From Flavobacterium rhamnosiphilum (GTDB lineage Bacteria; Bacteroidota; Bacteroidia; Flavobacteriales; Flavobacteriaceae), in the NCBI RefSeq assembly GCF_004349195.1, contig NZ_SMLG01000003.1, positions 248,001 to 312,000 of the forward strand: a stretch of DNA of 64,000 nucleotides, read 5' to 3'. The notes beneath the pieces are model-generated. The model did not search any database. It saw nothing but the letters and a program-made list of their open reading frames with translations, and was not told the origin of the DNA. This document shows positions 57,498-64,000 of the stretch, piece by piece. Within the stretch, counting starts at the first letter, position 1; every line of letters starts with the position of its first letter. The position numbers and the translations under genes were made by a program.

Positions 57498-57619
57498 TGT
57501 TTGAGTATTTCCAATGTTAAGTTTTACTTCAATGTTACTAAATTGTTAACTAAAAGTTTTTTTAATGTAAATTATTTTCTAAATTTGATAAGAAAATGTA
57601 ATTAATTAAAACTAACGAT

Positions 57620-57967
57620 ATGAAAAAGTATGTAATTTTAGTGGCGCTATTGTTCTCTGGGATTCTTTTTGCACAAGTAGGAAAACCAAAATTAGAAATT
57701 GTTGGCCAACAAGTTAAGGCTGTTTACTATTTTGAAGATGGTAAGATACAACAAGAAGGTTTCTTTAAAAATGGCAAACTGGAAGGAACTTGGACTTCAT
57801 ATGACACAAATGGAAATAAACAATCTATTGGCAATTATGAAAATGGTACTAAAACTGGAAAATGGTTTTTCTGGAATGGAAATAATTTGAGCGAAGTAGA
57901 TTTTTCTAACAGTAGAATTGCATCGGTGAAAACTTGGAAACAAGATAGTTTAGTCAACAGAGACTAG
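57620..57967 (+). CDS. Secreted MORN/YwqK-like repeat protein
   Basis: 115 residues with a signal peptide (MKKYVILVALLFSGILFAQ). Residues about 35-95 hold three repeats of the kind EGFFKNGKLEGTWTSYDTNG and GNYENGTKTGKWFFWNGNN, characteristic of MORN-type or YwqK-type proteins. Stands alone with its own terminator. Function unknown. Confidence 0.8.
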   Translation: MKKYVILVALLFSGILFAQVGKPKLEIVGQQVKAVYYFEDGKIQQEGFFKNGKLEGTWTSYDTNGNKQSIGNYENGTKTGKWFFWNGNNLSEVDFSNSRIASVKTWKQDSLVNRD

Positions 57968-57987
57968 AAAAACTCAATTAAAACATT

Positions 57988-58022
57988 AAAAAAGCTTCCG
58001 TTAATTTCGGAAGCTTTTTTTA
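57988..58022 (+). terminator. Terminator of the MORN-like gene
   Basis: AAAAAGCTTCCG pairs with CGGAAGCTTTTT around a 7-nt loop, then a T run. Confidence 0.92.
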
Positions 58023-58102
58023 TACCTATTAAACAAAGCAGCCGTAAATTTTATTCTTTCAATTAAAACCCCCAAGACAGGAGTCTTCGAAGAACGCTTA
58101 GA

Positions 58103-58132
58103 TTTGTAATAAAAATATTATTTATATATTTG
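58103..58132 (+). promoter_or_regulatory. Promoter of the locus 2 nuclease gene
   Basis: -33 TTTG at 58103-58106 and -7 TATATTTG at 58125-58132, 18 bp apart, a good Bacteroidetes match. Transcription would start near 58139, in front of a 15-bp palindrome. Confidence 0.65.
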
Positions 58133-58141
58133 CCGATAATG

Positions 58142-58156
58142 CGCTATTCAATAGCG
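58142..58156. promoter_or_regulatory. 15-bp palindrome at the nuclease gene transcript start
   Basis: CGCTATT-C-AATAGCG, seven perfect pairs around one base. Possible operator, or a 5' hairpin in the mRNA. Confidence 0.5.
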
Positions 58157-58168
58157 GGTATGAATAAA

Positions 58169-58182
58169 TTGGGTGCAATTTT
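58169..58182 (+). repeat. 14-bp inverted repeat bracketing R-M locus 2, left
   Basis: TTGGGTGCAATTTT. Its exact reverse complement is at 61488-61501. Confidence 0.85.
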
Positions 58183-58205
58183 ACAACAACATAGAAACGT
58201 AACAA

Positions 58206-59132
58206 ATGGACGGATATATTGACGAAATAATTAAGCATTCAGCAAATGCATGCAGTAGAATTAACAACTTTTCTCAAGATGTTCTAAAAACCAGAGGAGG
58301 AAGGATTGGAAGTGGTATGGGGCTCTTGATTGAAGCTCTTTGGGGGTATTATATGAATATTGAACTTACTGATCAACCCATAGAAATAGGATGGTTCCCA
58401 GATCATCAATATAATGACTTTGTTTGTTTAAAAAAGGGAGAAGACTGGGTTCCCGAAACAGGACAAGGCGAAGTATGTAGAATTGAGGTAAAATCGATGA
58501 ATAGTGGTGCTGACGAATCTAAAGCGCATTTTGACGTTTTACAAAAGGAAATTGACCCAATAGACTTATTATTAGTGATAACTTGGGAATGGAAAAAACT
58601 TGATGATCATCATTTCTTTCCATATATAAATGACCATTTCATTGGTCTTGCGCATGACATTATCAAATTGCGAGATTCATTACATATTACAAGAGGTGGA
58701 ATTTTTACAGACCATACAAATTGCGAAGAAGATTGTAATTGTGATATTGATGAATGTTTATACTATGGCGAACCTTTGAATTCATCTTCAAAGAGAGAAA
58801 GAATAACAGGACCACCAAAGACAAGACCTTCTGAAAAAGTTGCATATGCAGCAAATTTTGGCGGTTTGTTGAGAATGATTAAAACTAGTAGTGAAGATTC
58901 AAGAAATAAATTTAGAGAAATAAGAAAGAGTAACTTAACAGCACATAATTATATATCATTTATTCATAGGAATTTTGCCGCTGAAGAACTAAATCAATTC
59001 ACAAAAGAAGAATGGTTAGTAGTTGCAAAATCATATGAAGTAAATTTTGACAACAGTCTCTCGAAACAAGAAATTTATACTATTGTAAAGTCTAACCCAG
59101 ACTACCAAGAAAGATTAAAGAATCTACTTTGA
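58206..59132 (+). CDS. Putative PD-(D/E)XK restriction endonuclease of R-M locus 2
   Basis: 308 residues. The catalytic-type core is PDHQYNDFVCL (D71) followed by CRIEVKSMNSG (E94-V-K96). A Cys/His-rich stretch HTNCEEDCNCDIDEC (about residues 170-186) could bind zinc. No helicase or ATPase motif is seen. The gene ends 1 bp from the convergent specificity-subunit gene and shares flanking inverted repeats with it, so it should be the cutting subunit of this R-M system. Assignment is from motif and context. Confidence 0.65.
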   Translation: MDGYIDEIIKHSANACSRINNFSQDVLKTRGGRIGSGMGLLIEALWGYYMNIELTDQPIEIGWFPDHQYNDFVCLKKGEDWVPETGQGEVCRIEVKSMNSGADESKAHFDVLQKEIDPIDLLLVITWEWKKLDDHHFFPYINDHFIGLAHDIIKLRDSLHITRGGIFTDHTNCEEDCNCDIDECLYYGEPLNSSSKRERITGPPKTRPSEKVAYAANFGGLLRMIKTSSEDSRNKFREIRKSNLTAHNYISFIHRNFAAEELNQFTKEEWLVVAKSYEVNFDNSLSKQEIYTIVKSNPDYQERLKNLL

Positions 59133-59133
59133 T

Positions 59134-59835
59134 TTATTTTTTTTTAGGTTCTGAGATTCGGTTCTCTTTAATTGAGGTTAATAGTATCTCATTAAGGTCT
59201 TGTTGATAAGAATTCAACTTGTTAAAGCAGTCTAAATATTCTTGATGCTTTTCTTTTAAATACTTGCTAAGTATTAATTGATATTTTTTGTCAATTTTTG
59301 GAATTTTAATAGAAAGAAAATCATCAGTTTGAATTCTAGGTAATGCTGCACCAGCAATAAATTTTTCAACTTGTTCTTGCACAAAATCAGACGAAATAAT
59401 ATACCTTAATAAAATTGGCTCGATTAAGCTTGTTTCTATTTCGAAGACCAAAAATTCGGTAGAACAAATTCCATTGTTAACTCTCTCATCAACTATATAG
59501 GATTTATTTAAAGTTGGTCGTAACTTAGAATACAATAAATCACCTAACTTGAAAATTTTGCATCTGGACTTAACTGCACTACCATACTTTGACTTAAAAT
59601 CAACAAGAAATCCAGTGTAAGGTTGTATGTTTTCCAATCCTAAATAATTAAATGAAGTTTTAGAGTAGACTTGTGGATCTATTGATTCTTTTCTTTCCCT
59701 TAATACATCTCTTAAAGAAATCAACTCATTGTCAGGAAATATGGTCAATTCCTCATTATCTGTCAATATTGAGTTAATTAACCACCTATCGTTCTGAGTC
59801 AATACTAACTCATTAATAAATTTAAAATTACTCAT
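59134..59835 (-). CDS. HsdS-like specificity subunit with one recognition domain
   Basis: 233 residues, half the length of a normal HsdS. One target recognition domain (NYLGLENIQPYTGFLVDFKS, LGDLLYSKLRPTLNKSYIVD, GICSTEFLVFEIE) is followed by one helical spacer region (SKYLKEKHQEYLDCFNKLNS). A half-subunit is expected to dimerise and read an interrupted palindrome. Its ATG overlaps the stop of the methylase gene by 4 bp. Confidence 0.85.
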   Translation of the reverse strand: MSNFKFINELVLTQNDRWLINSILTDNEELTIFPDNELISLRDVLRERKESIDPQVYSKTSFNYLGLENIQPYTGFLVDFKSKYGSAVKSRCKIFKLGDLLYSKLRPTLNKSYIVDERVNNGICSTEFLVFEIETSLIEPILLRYIISSDFVQEQVEKFIAGAALPRIQTDDFLSIKIPKIDKKYQLILSKYLKEKHQEYLDCFNKLNSYQQDLNEILLTSIKENRISEPKKK

Positions 59836-61439
59836 ATTTTGTTTATTAATATTTTTAAGGGTTTAATTAAATCATTGATATCAGAATCACCTGTATCTTG
59901 TCCTTTGAAATCATATCCGACTGAACTTATATTACCAATCAGAATCTCTTTATTACTAATTCCTTTGTTAGATTTATTTTCCTTAACTCCAAACAGAATC
60001 ACAGTTTTAATATTTGCCCCATAAGGAGAAAAGGTTTCTAATGGTAAGCCAACAATTCCGACAATAGTGATTTTTTGTAAAAGCCAATCCCGAACAAATT
60101 TGGTATTCTTATTGGTTATAATGCTTTCAGGAAGAACAATTCCTAAACGACCACCTGTTCGTAATAATTGAATGCACCTTTCCAATCCAAGTATCTCTAA
60201 GGGCACCGAGTTTCTACCTTTCATTAATTCAAAAGAATCCAATCTACTTAATGCCTCTTTTGATAGTATAGAACCGAATGGAGGATTTGACATAACAATG
60301 TCGAAGCTAGACTCTTTTAAGTCTTCATAATTGTCAAAACTCAGCAACGCATCGGTGCATCTGATATTCGAATGACCATCACCATGCAATCGCATATCAG
60401 TCATAGAAATTCTGACCATTCTTTCACTTTTCTCAATCCCATGCAACTTATGAAATTTAAATTCATGAATTTTTTTCTCTGGAATTTTTGAATTGTTATT
60501 GGTAACATGAAAAAGTGACTGTGTTAAAAAATGACCAGAACCAGAAAAAGGATCAATTATTAAGTCATCAACATTTGGATTAAGAACATCAACAATAAAT
60601 TTAATAATAGGTAATGGTGTAAAATATTGACCTAGTCCAGCTCGCATAGCAGGCAACATCATTTTCTGAAAAGCCCTTCCCTTAACATCTACCTTGGAAC
60701 TAGACAAATCAATTGCTTCAAAGAGTCCAACTAATTTTACCAATGCAGGGGCAGAAAGTGTCATTTCAGTATTAAATACCCCCCTAGATTTCTTATACTT
60801 TGGAATCCTCATTGAATACACCCTATCATCATATTCTGTCGATCTTGCGTAAACACCTCTTACAACTGAAGCAAGTTCTTCAGAAGAAGAATATAAACAA
60901 CGTTGAAAAAAATAGTAAGTGTTTTTCACCAAAGACTCCTCATCATACAATTTTGCATATAAAAACTTGCAGACTTCATCTAATGCCTGGTCTGCATGTA
61001 ACCCATCAATATCTCTGATTATCGAATGCGCTTCGAAAAACAGTCCTTCAACAGACTTGTCAATTTGCTTCAAAGGTCTAAAGCCCTCATCTATATCTCC
61101 AAAAATTAGACTTTTTGTTGTTTCAATTTTCTTTGGAGATTCAACTTCATTAGTATAATCAAATGATTTGTCTGAAAAATTTTTGACTTGAATTCTTTTA
61201 ATTTCCGTACCATCAAAAAATACAATTAGACCAATAAGTGGTAGTGTTGCTTTAATGATTTCCGTCAACTCCAATTCATTCCTATCATTGAGCATTACTA
61301 GTGCAAGAAATGGGTCTTTGAACTTATTTTCTAACACCCAAATGTTATTTATTGGAGTCTCATTGTATTCACGTAGCCTATCTTTAATAAAGCTCTGTAA
61401 AAAACCAATTCTGATTAAAATTTCGTTTACTTTTTCCAT
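59832..61439 (-). CDS. HsdM-like N6-adenine methyltransferase
   Basis: 535 residues. A helical N-terminal region, then the SAM-binding motif I IIDPFSGSGHFLTQ (residues 296-302 for DPFSGSG) and the catalytic NPPFGSILS (NPPF 385-388), with GQYFTP before them as in type I modification subunits. It forms the modification unit with the S-like protein. The HsdR translocase that normally completes a type I system is missing. Confidence 0.92.
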   Translation of the reverse strand: MEKVNEILIRIGFLQSFIKDRLREYNETPINNIWVLENKFKDPFLALVMLNDRNELELTEIIKATLPLIGLIVFFDGTEIKRIQVKNFSDKSFDYTNEVESPKKIETTKSLIFGDIDEGFRPLKQIDKSVEGLFFEAHSIIRDIDGLHADQALDEVCKFLYAKLYDEESLVKNTYYFFQRCLYSSSEELASVVRGVYARSTEYDDRVYSMRIPKYKKSRGVFNTEMTLSAPALVKLVGLFEAIDLSSSKVDVKGRAFQKMMLPAMRAGLGQYFTPLPIIKFIVDVLNPNVDDLIIDPFSGSGHFLTQSLFHVTNNNSKIPEKKIHEFKFHKLHGIEKSERMVRISMTDMRLHGDGHSNIRCTDALLSFDNYEDLKESSFDIVMSNPPFGSILSKEALSRLDSFELMKGRNSVPLEILGLERCIQLLRTGGRLGIVLPESIITNKNTKFVRDWLLQKITIVGIVGLPLETFSPYGANIKTVILFGVKENKSNKGISNKEILIGNISSVGYDFKGQDTGDSDINDLIKPLKILINKI

Positions 61440-61445
61440 AAATTA

Positions 61446-61458
61446 AGACGTTGCGTCT
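61446..61458. promoter_or_regulatory. 13-bp palindrome at the methylase transcript start
   Basis: AGACG-TTG-CGTCT lies between the -7 box (61460-61467) and the ATG (61439) of the methylase gene. Possible operator, in the same position relative to the promoter as the palindrome before the nuclease gene but of different sequence. Confidence 0.5.
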
Positions 61459-61459
61459 G

Positions 61460-61490
61460 CAAATATAAGACTAATTGTCTAAAAAACAAA
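61460..61490 (-). promoter_or_regulatory. Promoter of the hsdM-hsdS-like operon
   Basis: -33 TTTG (61487-61490) and -7 TATATTTG (61460-61467) with a 19-bp spacer. The -7 box is identical to that of the nuclease gene. The -33 overlaps the right 14-bp inverted repeat. Confidence 0.65.
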
Positions 61491-61501
61491 ATTGCACCCA
61501 A
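61488..61501 (-). repeat. 14-bp inverted repeat bracketing R-M locus 2, right
   Basis: AAAATTGCACCCAA on the plus strand, the exact reverse complement of 58169-58182. Confidence 0.85.
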
Positions 61502-61503
61502 CA

Positions 61504-61616
61504 CTTGCTACAATTGATTTGGACAATTGGCATAATTCAAAAATAGGCTTGCATTTGTGATGTTTAGACAAATCTGAAATTAAGGCTTAATTTAACCCCA
61601 AACCACTTGTAGCAAG
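61504..61616. repeat. Inverted repeat next to R-M locus 2
   Basis: CTTGCTACAA (61504-61513) and TTGTAGCAAG (61607-61616) are perfect inverted copies 93 bp apart. The left arm follows the 14-bp repeat almost directly. Function unknown; may be the remains of a small mobile element. Confidence 0.6.
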
Positions 61617-61660
61617 GGAGCAATAAGCCATCTTAGAAATCTCATCAAAAACAAGAACCT

Positions 61661-61806
61661 ATGTCTGTTCTAGTTGATACACTTTTTAAAGAAATCAATT
61701 TAGAATATTCGAAGCCATATAAATGGAATGAAAAGCTTAATGCAGATTTTAATGGTGTTTATATTGTACCAACATCAAGTAATTCAACATTGCCCAACAA
61801 AAATTC
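61661..61806 (+). pseudogene. Gene fragment beside tRNA-Leu
   Basis: About 45 codons with normal coding character (MSVLVDTLFKEINLEYSKPY, then WNEKLNADFNGVYIVPTS). The frame then loses sense and runs on through the terminator and the tRNA, which cannot be coding. It looks like the start of a gene whose remainder was lost when the island or its neighbour was rearranged. Family not recognised. Confidence 0.5.
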
Positions 61807-61840
61807 AAAACTTAGCCACCCTTTTGACCACCCTAAAAAA

Positions 61841-61876
61841 AAACCTCTGAAAATCAAAAGATTTCAGAGGTTTTTG
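61841..61876. terminator. Terminator of tRNA-Leu, bidirectional
   Basis: CCTCTGAAA pairs with TTTCAGAGG around a 9-nt loop, with A and T runs on the outside. It directly follows the tRNA on the minus strand. Confidence 0.85.
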
Positions 61877-61956
61877 TACCCGGAGCCGGAGTCGAACCGG
61901 CACGGTTTCCCACAGGTGTTTGAGACCAGCGCGTCTACCAATTCCGCCATCCGGGC
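61877..61956 (-). tRNA. tRNA-Leu (anticodon CAA)
   Basis: A class II tRNA with the D-arm GCGGAATTGGTAGACGC, a long variable arm and the T-arm GCCGGTTCGACTCCGGC. The acceptor stem pairs GCCCGGA with TCCGGGT. The anticodon loop CTCAAAC gives CAA (codon UUG). The stem CTGGT/ACCTG contains a U-U mismatch at positions 28-42. CCA is not encoded. Confidence 0.93.
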
Positions 61957-62118
61957 TTAGCAGACATGAAATAACGACAGTTATTTCAACGCAATAAAAG
62001 ATGTGATTGTGTTTAAATCAACCATCAATTCCTTTAACACGGTGCAAATGTAAAAAATAATATTAAATGTTCAACTAAAAATACTTAATTTTTTCCTTTC
62101 AGAGTTGAATAAATTTTA

Positions 62119-62126
62119 TAAATTTG
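62119..62126 (+). promoter_or_regulatory. -7 box of prs
   Basis: TAAATTTG, matching TAnnTTTG. The leader would be about 110 nt long and contains no obvious structure. Confidence 0.5.
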
Positions 62127-62245
62127 CACCTCGGTAAAATGAAACACACTAACTAACTACACCCGAGGCATTTATATTTTTCTGGTTTTAAACAAATGAT
62201 GAAGCCGAATTGTATGGAGCGCAGCGGAATAAAAACAACAAATTA

Positions 62246-63187
62246 ATGTCACACCTAGAACCTGAAGCTAAAATTTTTGCTTGTTCACAAAGTGTCTATC
62301 TTGCAGAAAAAATTGCTGAGAAATACGGAATTCCGTTAGGAAAAGTTACCATGTCTAAATATAGTGATGGTGAATTTCAACCTTCTTACGAAGAGTCCAT
62401 CAGAGGATTACGCGTTTTTATCGTTTGCTCCACTTTTCCGAATGCAGATAATTTGATGGAATTGTTATTAATGATTGACGCTGCAAAACGTGCTTCGGCA
62501 AGACATATAACCGCAGTAATTCCTTACTTTGGTTGGGCAAGACAAGACAGAAAAGACAAGCCAAGAGTTCCGATAGGAGCAAAATTGACAGCAAAATTGT
62601 TAGAAAGCGCTGGAGCAACAAGAATCATGACTATGGATTTGCATGCAGATCAAATTCAAGGATTCTTTGAAAAACCGGTAGATCATCTTTTTGCATCAAC
62701 TATATTTTTGCCATACGTTAAAAGTTTAGGTTTAGATAATTTGACAATCGCATCTCCAGACATGGGAGGTTCAAAAAGAGCGTATGCGTATTCTAAGTTT
62801 TTAGAATCGGATGTAGTGATTTGTTACAAACAAAGAAAAATTGCCAATATCATCGACACGATGGAATTAATTGGCGAGGTTAAAGGTAGAAATGTAATCT
62901 TAGTAGATGACATGATTGATACCGGAGGCACTTTGGCGAAAGCCGCAGATTTAATGATCGAAAAAGGAGCATTGAGCGTAAGAGCGATTTGTACCCACGC
63001 TATTTTATCAGGAGACGCTTACGAAAAAATAGAAAAATCGCAATTGAGCGAATTGATAGTTACCGATTCTATTCCGTTAAAGAAAGAATCAAACAAAATA
63101 AGAGTGTTGAGTTGCGCACCTCTTTTTGCAGAAGTTATGCACATGGTGCACCACAACAATTCCATTAGCGGAAAATTTATAATGTAG
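62246..63187 (+). CDS. prs: Ribose-phosphate pyrophosphokinase
   Basis: 313 residues from the ATG at 62246 ([20 protein letters not shown]), the normal length. An earlier ATG at 62210 is in frame but gives an unusual N-terminus. The PRPP loop is [18 protein letters not shown], and the ATP/ribose-phosphate sites are in [15 protein letters not shown] and [13 protein letters not shown]. Makes PRPP for nucleotide, His and Trp synthesis. A genome-wide repeat begins right at its stop codon. Confidence 0.97.
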   Translation: MSHLEPEAKIFACSQSVYLAEKIAEKYGIPLGKVTMSKYSDGEFQPSYEESIRGLRVFIVCSTFPNADNLMELLLMIDAAKRASARHITAVIPYFGWARQDRKDKPRVPIGAKLTAKLLESAGATRIMTMDLHADQIQGFFEKPVDHLFASTIFLPYVKSLGLDNLTIASPDMGGSKRAYAYSKFLESDVVICYKQRKIANIIDTMELIGEVKGRNVILVDDMIDTGGTLAKAADLMIEKGALSVRAICTHAILSGDAYEKIEKSQLSELIVTDSIPLKKESNKIRVLSCAPLFAEVMHMVHHNNSISGKFIM

Positions 63188-63214
63188 TCATTGCGAGGAA
63201 AGAAGCAATCTCAT
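63187..63214 (+). repeat. GTCATTGCGAGG-type repeat, copy 1
   Basis: GTCATTGCGAGGAAAGAAGC followed by AATCTCAT. It starts at the last base of the prs stop codon. Copy 2 is at 63967. Confidence 0.8.
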
Positions 63215-63224
63215 TACGCAAAAT

Positions 63225-63256
63225 GCCGATAGCCAAAAGCTAAAAGCCAAACAAGT
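63225..63256. repeat. AAAGCYA-word array
   Basis: GCCGATAGCCAAAAGCTAAA, then AGCCAAAC: four imperfect copies of one short word in the prs-rplY spacer. Confidence 0.5.
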
Positions 63257-63287
63257 AATATTATTTAATAACTATATTTTTTTTACA

Positions 63288-63899
63288 ATGAAATCGATTA
63301 CAATTAAAGGATCAGAAAGAGAAAGCGTGGGTAAAGTAGCAACTAAAGCCCTACGTAATGCTGGATTGGTTCCTTGCGTATTATACGGAGGAAATCAGGC
63401 AGTTCATTTCTCAGCAGAAGTTATGGCTTTCAAAAACTTGGTTTACACTCCAAACGCTCACACAGTTGAGATCGATCTTGGAAAAGGAAAATCATTTAAC
63501 GCTATTTTACAAGACATTCAGGTTCACCCGGTGTCTGACAAGATTTTACATATTGACTTCTTTCAAATCTTTGAAGACAAAGAAATCACTATGGAAGTTC
63601 CTGTAAAAATCGTTGGTAACTCTAAAGGAGTTATGGCTGGTGGAGATTTACGTTTGAACAACCGTAAATTAAAAGTAAGAGCTTTACCTAAAAATCTTCC
63701 TGATTTTGTTGAAGCTGACATTACTCCACTTGACATGGGTAACAAGTTATACGTTACTAAAGTAGCGTCTCCAAACTACAAGATCATGCACCCAGACAAT
63801 ACAGTTATTTGTCAAGTGAAGATCTCTCGTGCCGCTATGAAAGCAGCTCAAGAAGCAGCAAAAGCAGCAAAAGCTCCTGCAAAAGGAAAGAAAAAATAA
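63288..63899 (+). CDS. rplY: 50S ribosomal protein L25/Ctc, long form
   Basis: 203 residues. An N-terminal L25 5S rRNA-binding domain ([40 protein letters not shown]) is followed by the Ctc/TL5-type beta domain ([20 protein letters not shown]) and an Ala/Lys-rich tail. It stabilises 5S rRNA in the large subunit. Gene order prs-rplY is common in bacteria. Confidence 0.97.
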   Translation: MKSITIKGSERESVGKVATKALRNAGLVPCVLYGGNQAVHFSAEVMAFKNLVYTPNAHTVEIDLGKGKSFNAILQDIQVHPVSDKILHIDFFQIFEDKEITMEVPVKIVGNSKGVMAGGDLRLNNRKLKVRALPKNLPDFVEADITPLDMGNKLYVTKVASPNYKIMHPDNTVICQVKISRAAMKAAQEAAKAAKAPAKGKKK

Positions 63900-63918
63900 T
63901 ATTTTTCAATCATTCAAG

Positions 63919-63950
63919 AAAGCGTCAGTTACACAACTGGCGCTTTTTTT
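63919..63950 (+). terminator. Terminator of rplY
   Basis: AGCGTCAGTT pairs with AACTGGCGCT (one T-G wobble) around a 4-nt loop, followed by a T run. Confidence 0.85.
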
Positions 63951-63966
63951 ATGCGCATTACTTTTG

Positions 63967-64000
63967 GTCATTGCGAGGAGTTGCGAGGAACGTGGCAAAG
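63967..64000 (+). repeat. GTCATTGCGAGG-type repeat, copy 2 (cut by window edge)
   Basis: GTCATTGCGAGGAGTTGCGA followed by GGAACGTGGCAAAG. Related to 63187-63214; contains an internal TTGCGAGGA duplication. Confidence 0.75.

Noticed and set aside
58169..61501. 14-bp inverted repeats as transposon ends
   Set aside because: No transposase gene lies between them and no target-site duplication is visible outside, so I keep them as cassette borders or regulatory sites.
61661..61960. A 99-residue protein reaching into the tRNA gene
   Set aside because: The second half reads through a terminator and the tRNA-Leu sequence, so only the first part can be a gene remnant.

Overview
The window is AT-rich DNA from a member of the Bacteroidetes, most likely a Flavobacterium or a close relative. 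The grounds are the TAnnTTTG-type -7 promoter boxes, starts without Shine-Dalgarno sequences, a SusC/SusD locus controlled by an ECF sigma/FecR pair, a split-type 14-subunit nuo cluster with a short NuoG, and typical flavobacterial housekeeping genes. All assignments come from reading the sequence; no database search was made.

Layout. 1-2545 (minus): tatD-type nuclease, acyltransferase and type I asparaginase (cut by the window edge). 2702-3934 (plus): a retropepsin-like protein and a GH16-like lipoprotein. 4016-7831 (minus): restriction-modification locus 1, an N6-adenine methylase followed by a PD-(D/E)XK protein and a 65-residue protein. 7970-12141 (minus): 2-oxoglutarate dehydrogenase E2 and E1. 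12261-14376: beta-barrel protein, an unknown protein and a polyprenyl synthase. 14573-21490 (plus): YceI protein, then TetR-TolC-adaptor-RND efflux operon; the two promoters share an unusual inverted repeat that is probably the TetR operator. 21594-34251 (minus): a polysaccharide utilisation locus (ECF sigma, FecR, SusC, SusD, GH31, GH63-like, GH89), with a possible antisense RNA opposite the susC leader. 34536-36241 (minus): umuC-umuD in reversed order. 36646-40526: small secreted proteins, a DsbA-type protein, a Gfo/Idh oxidoreductase without a normal start codon, and an area of decayed insertion sequence and direct repeats. 40799-53925 (minus): complete nuoA-N. 54224-57967: cold shock protein, aspS, a TlpA-like thioredoxin and a MORN-like protein. 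58206-61439: restriction-modification locus 2, with a nuclease gene convergent to hsdM-hsdS-like genes and no translocase. 61661-61956: a gene fragment and tRNA-Leu. 62246-63899 (plus): prs and ribosomal protein L25.

The most interesting material is regulatory and accessory: two translocase-free R-M loci with palindromes at their promoters, a 14-bp inverted repeat bracketing the second one, the duplicated TetR operator, the antisense RNA candidate in the PUL, and a dispersed hairpin repeat whose two copies differ by compensated base pairs.
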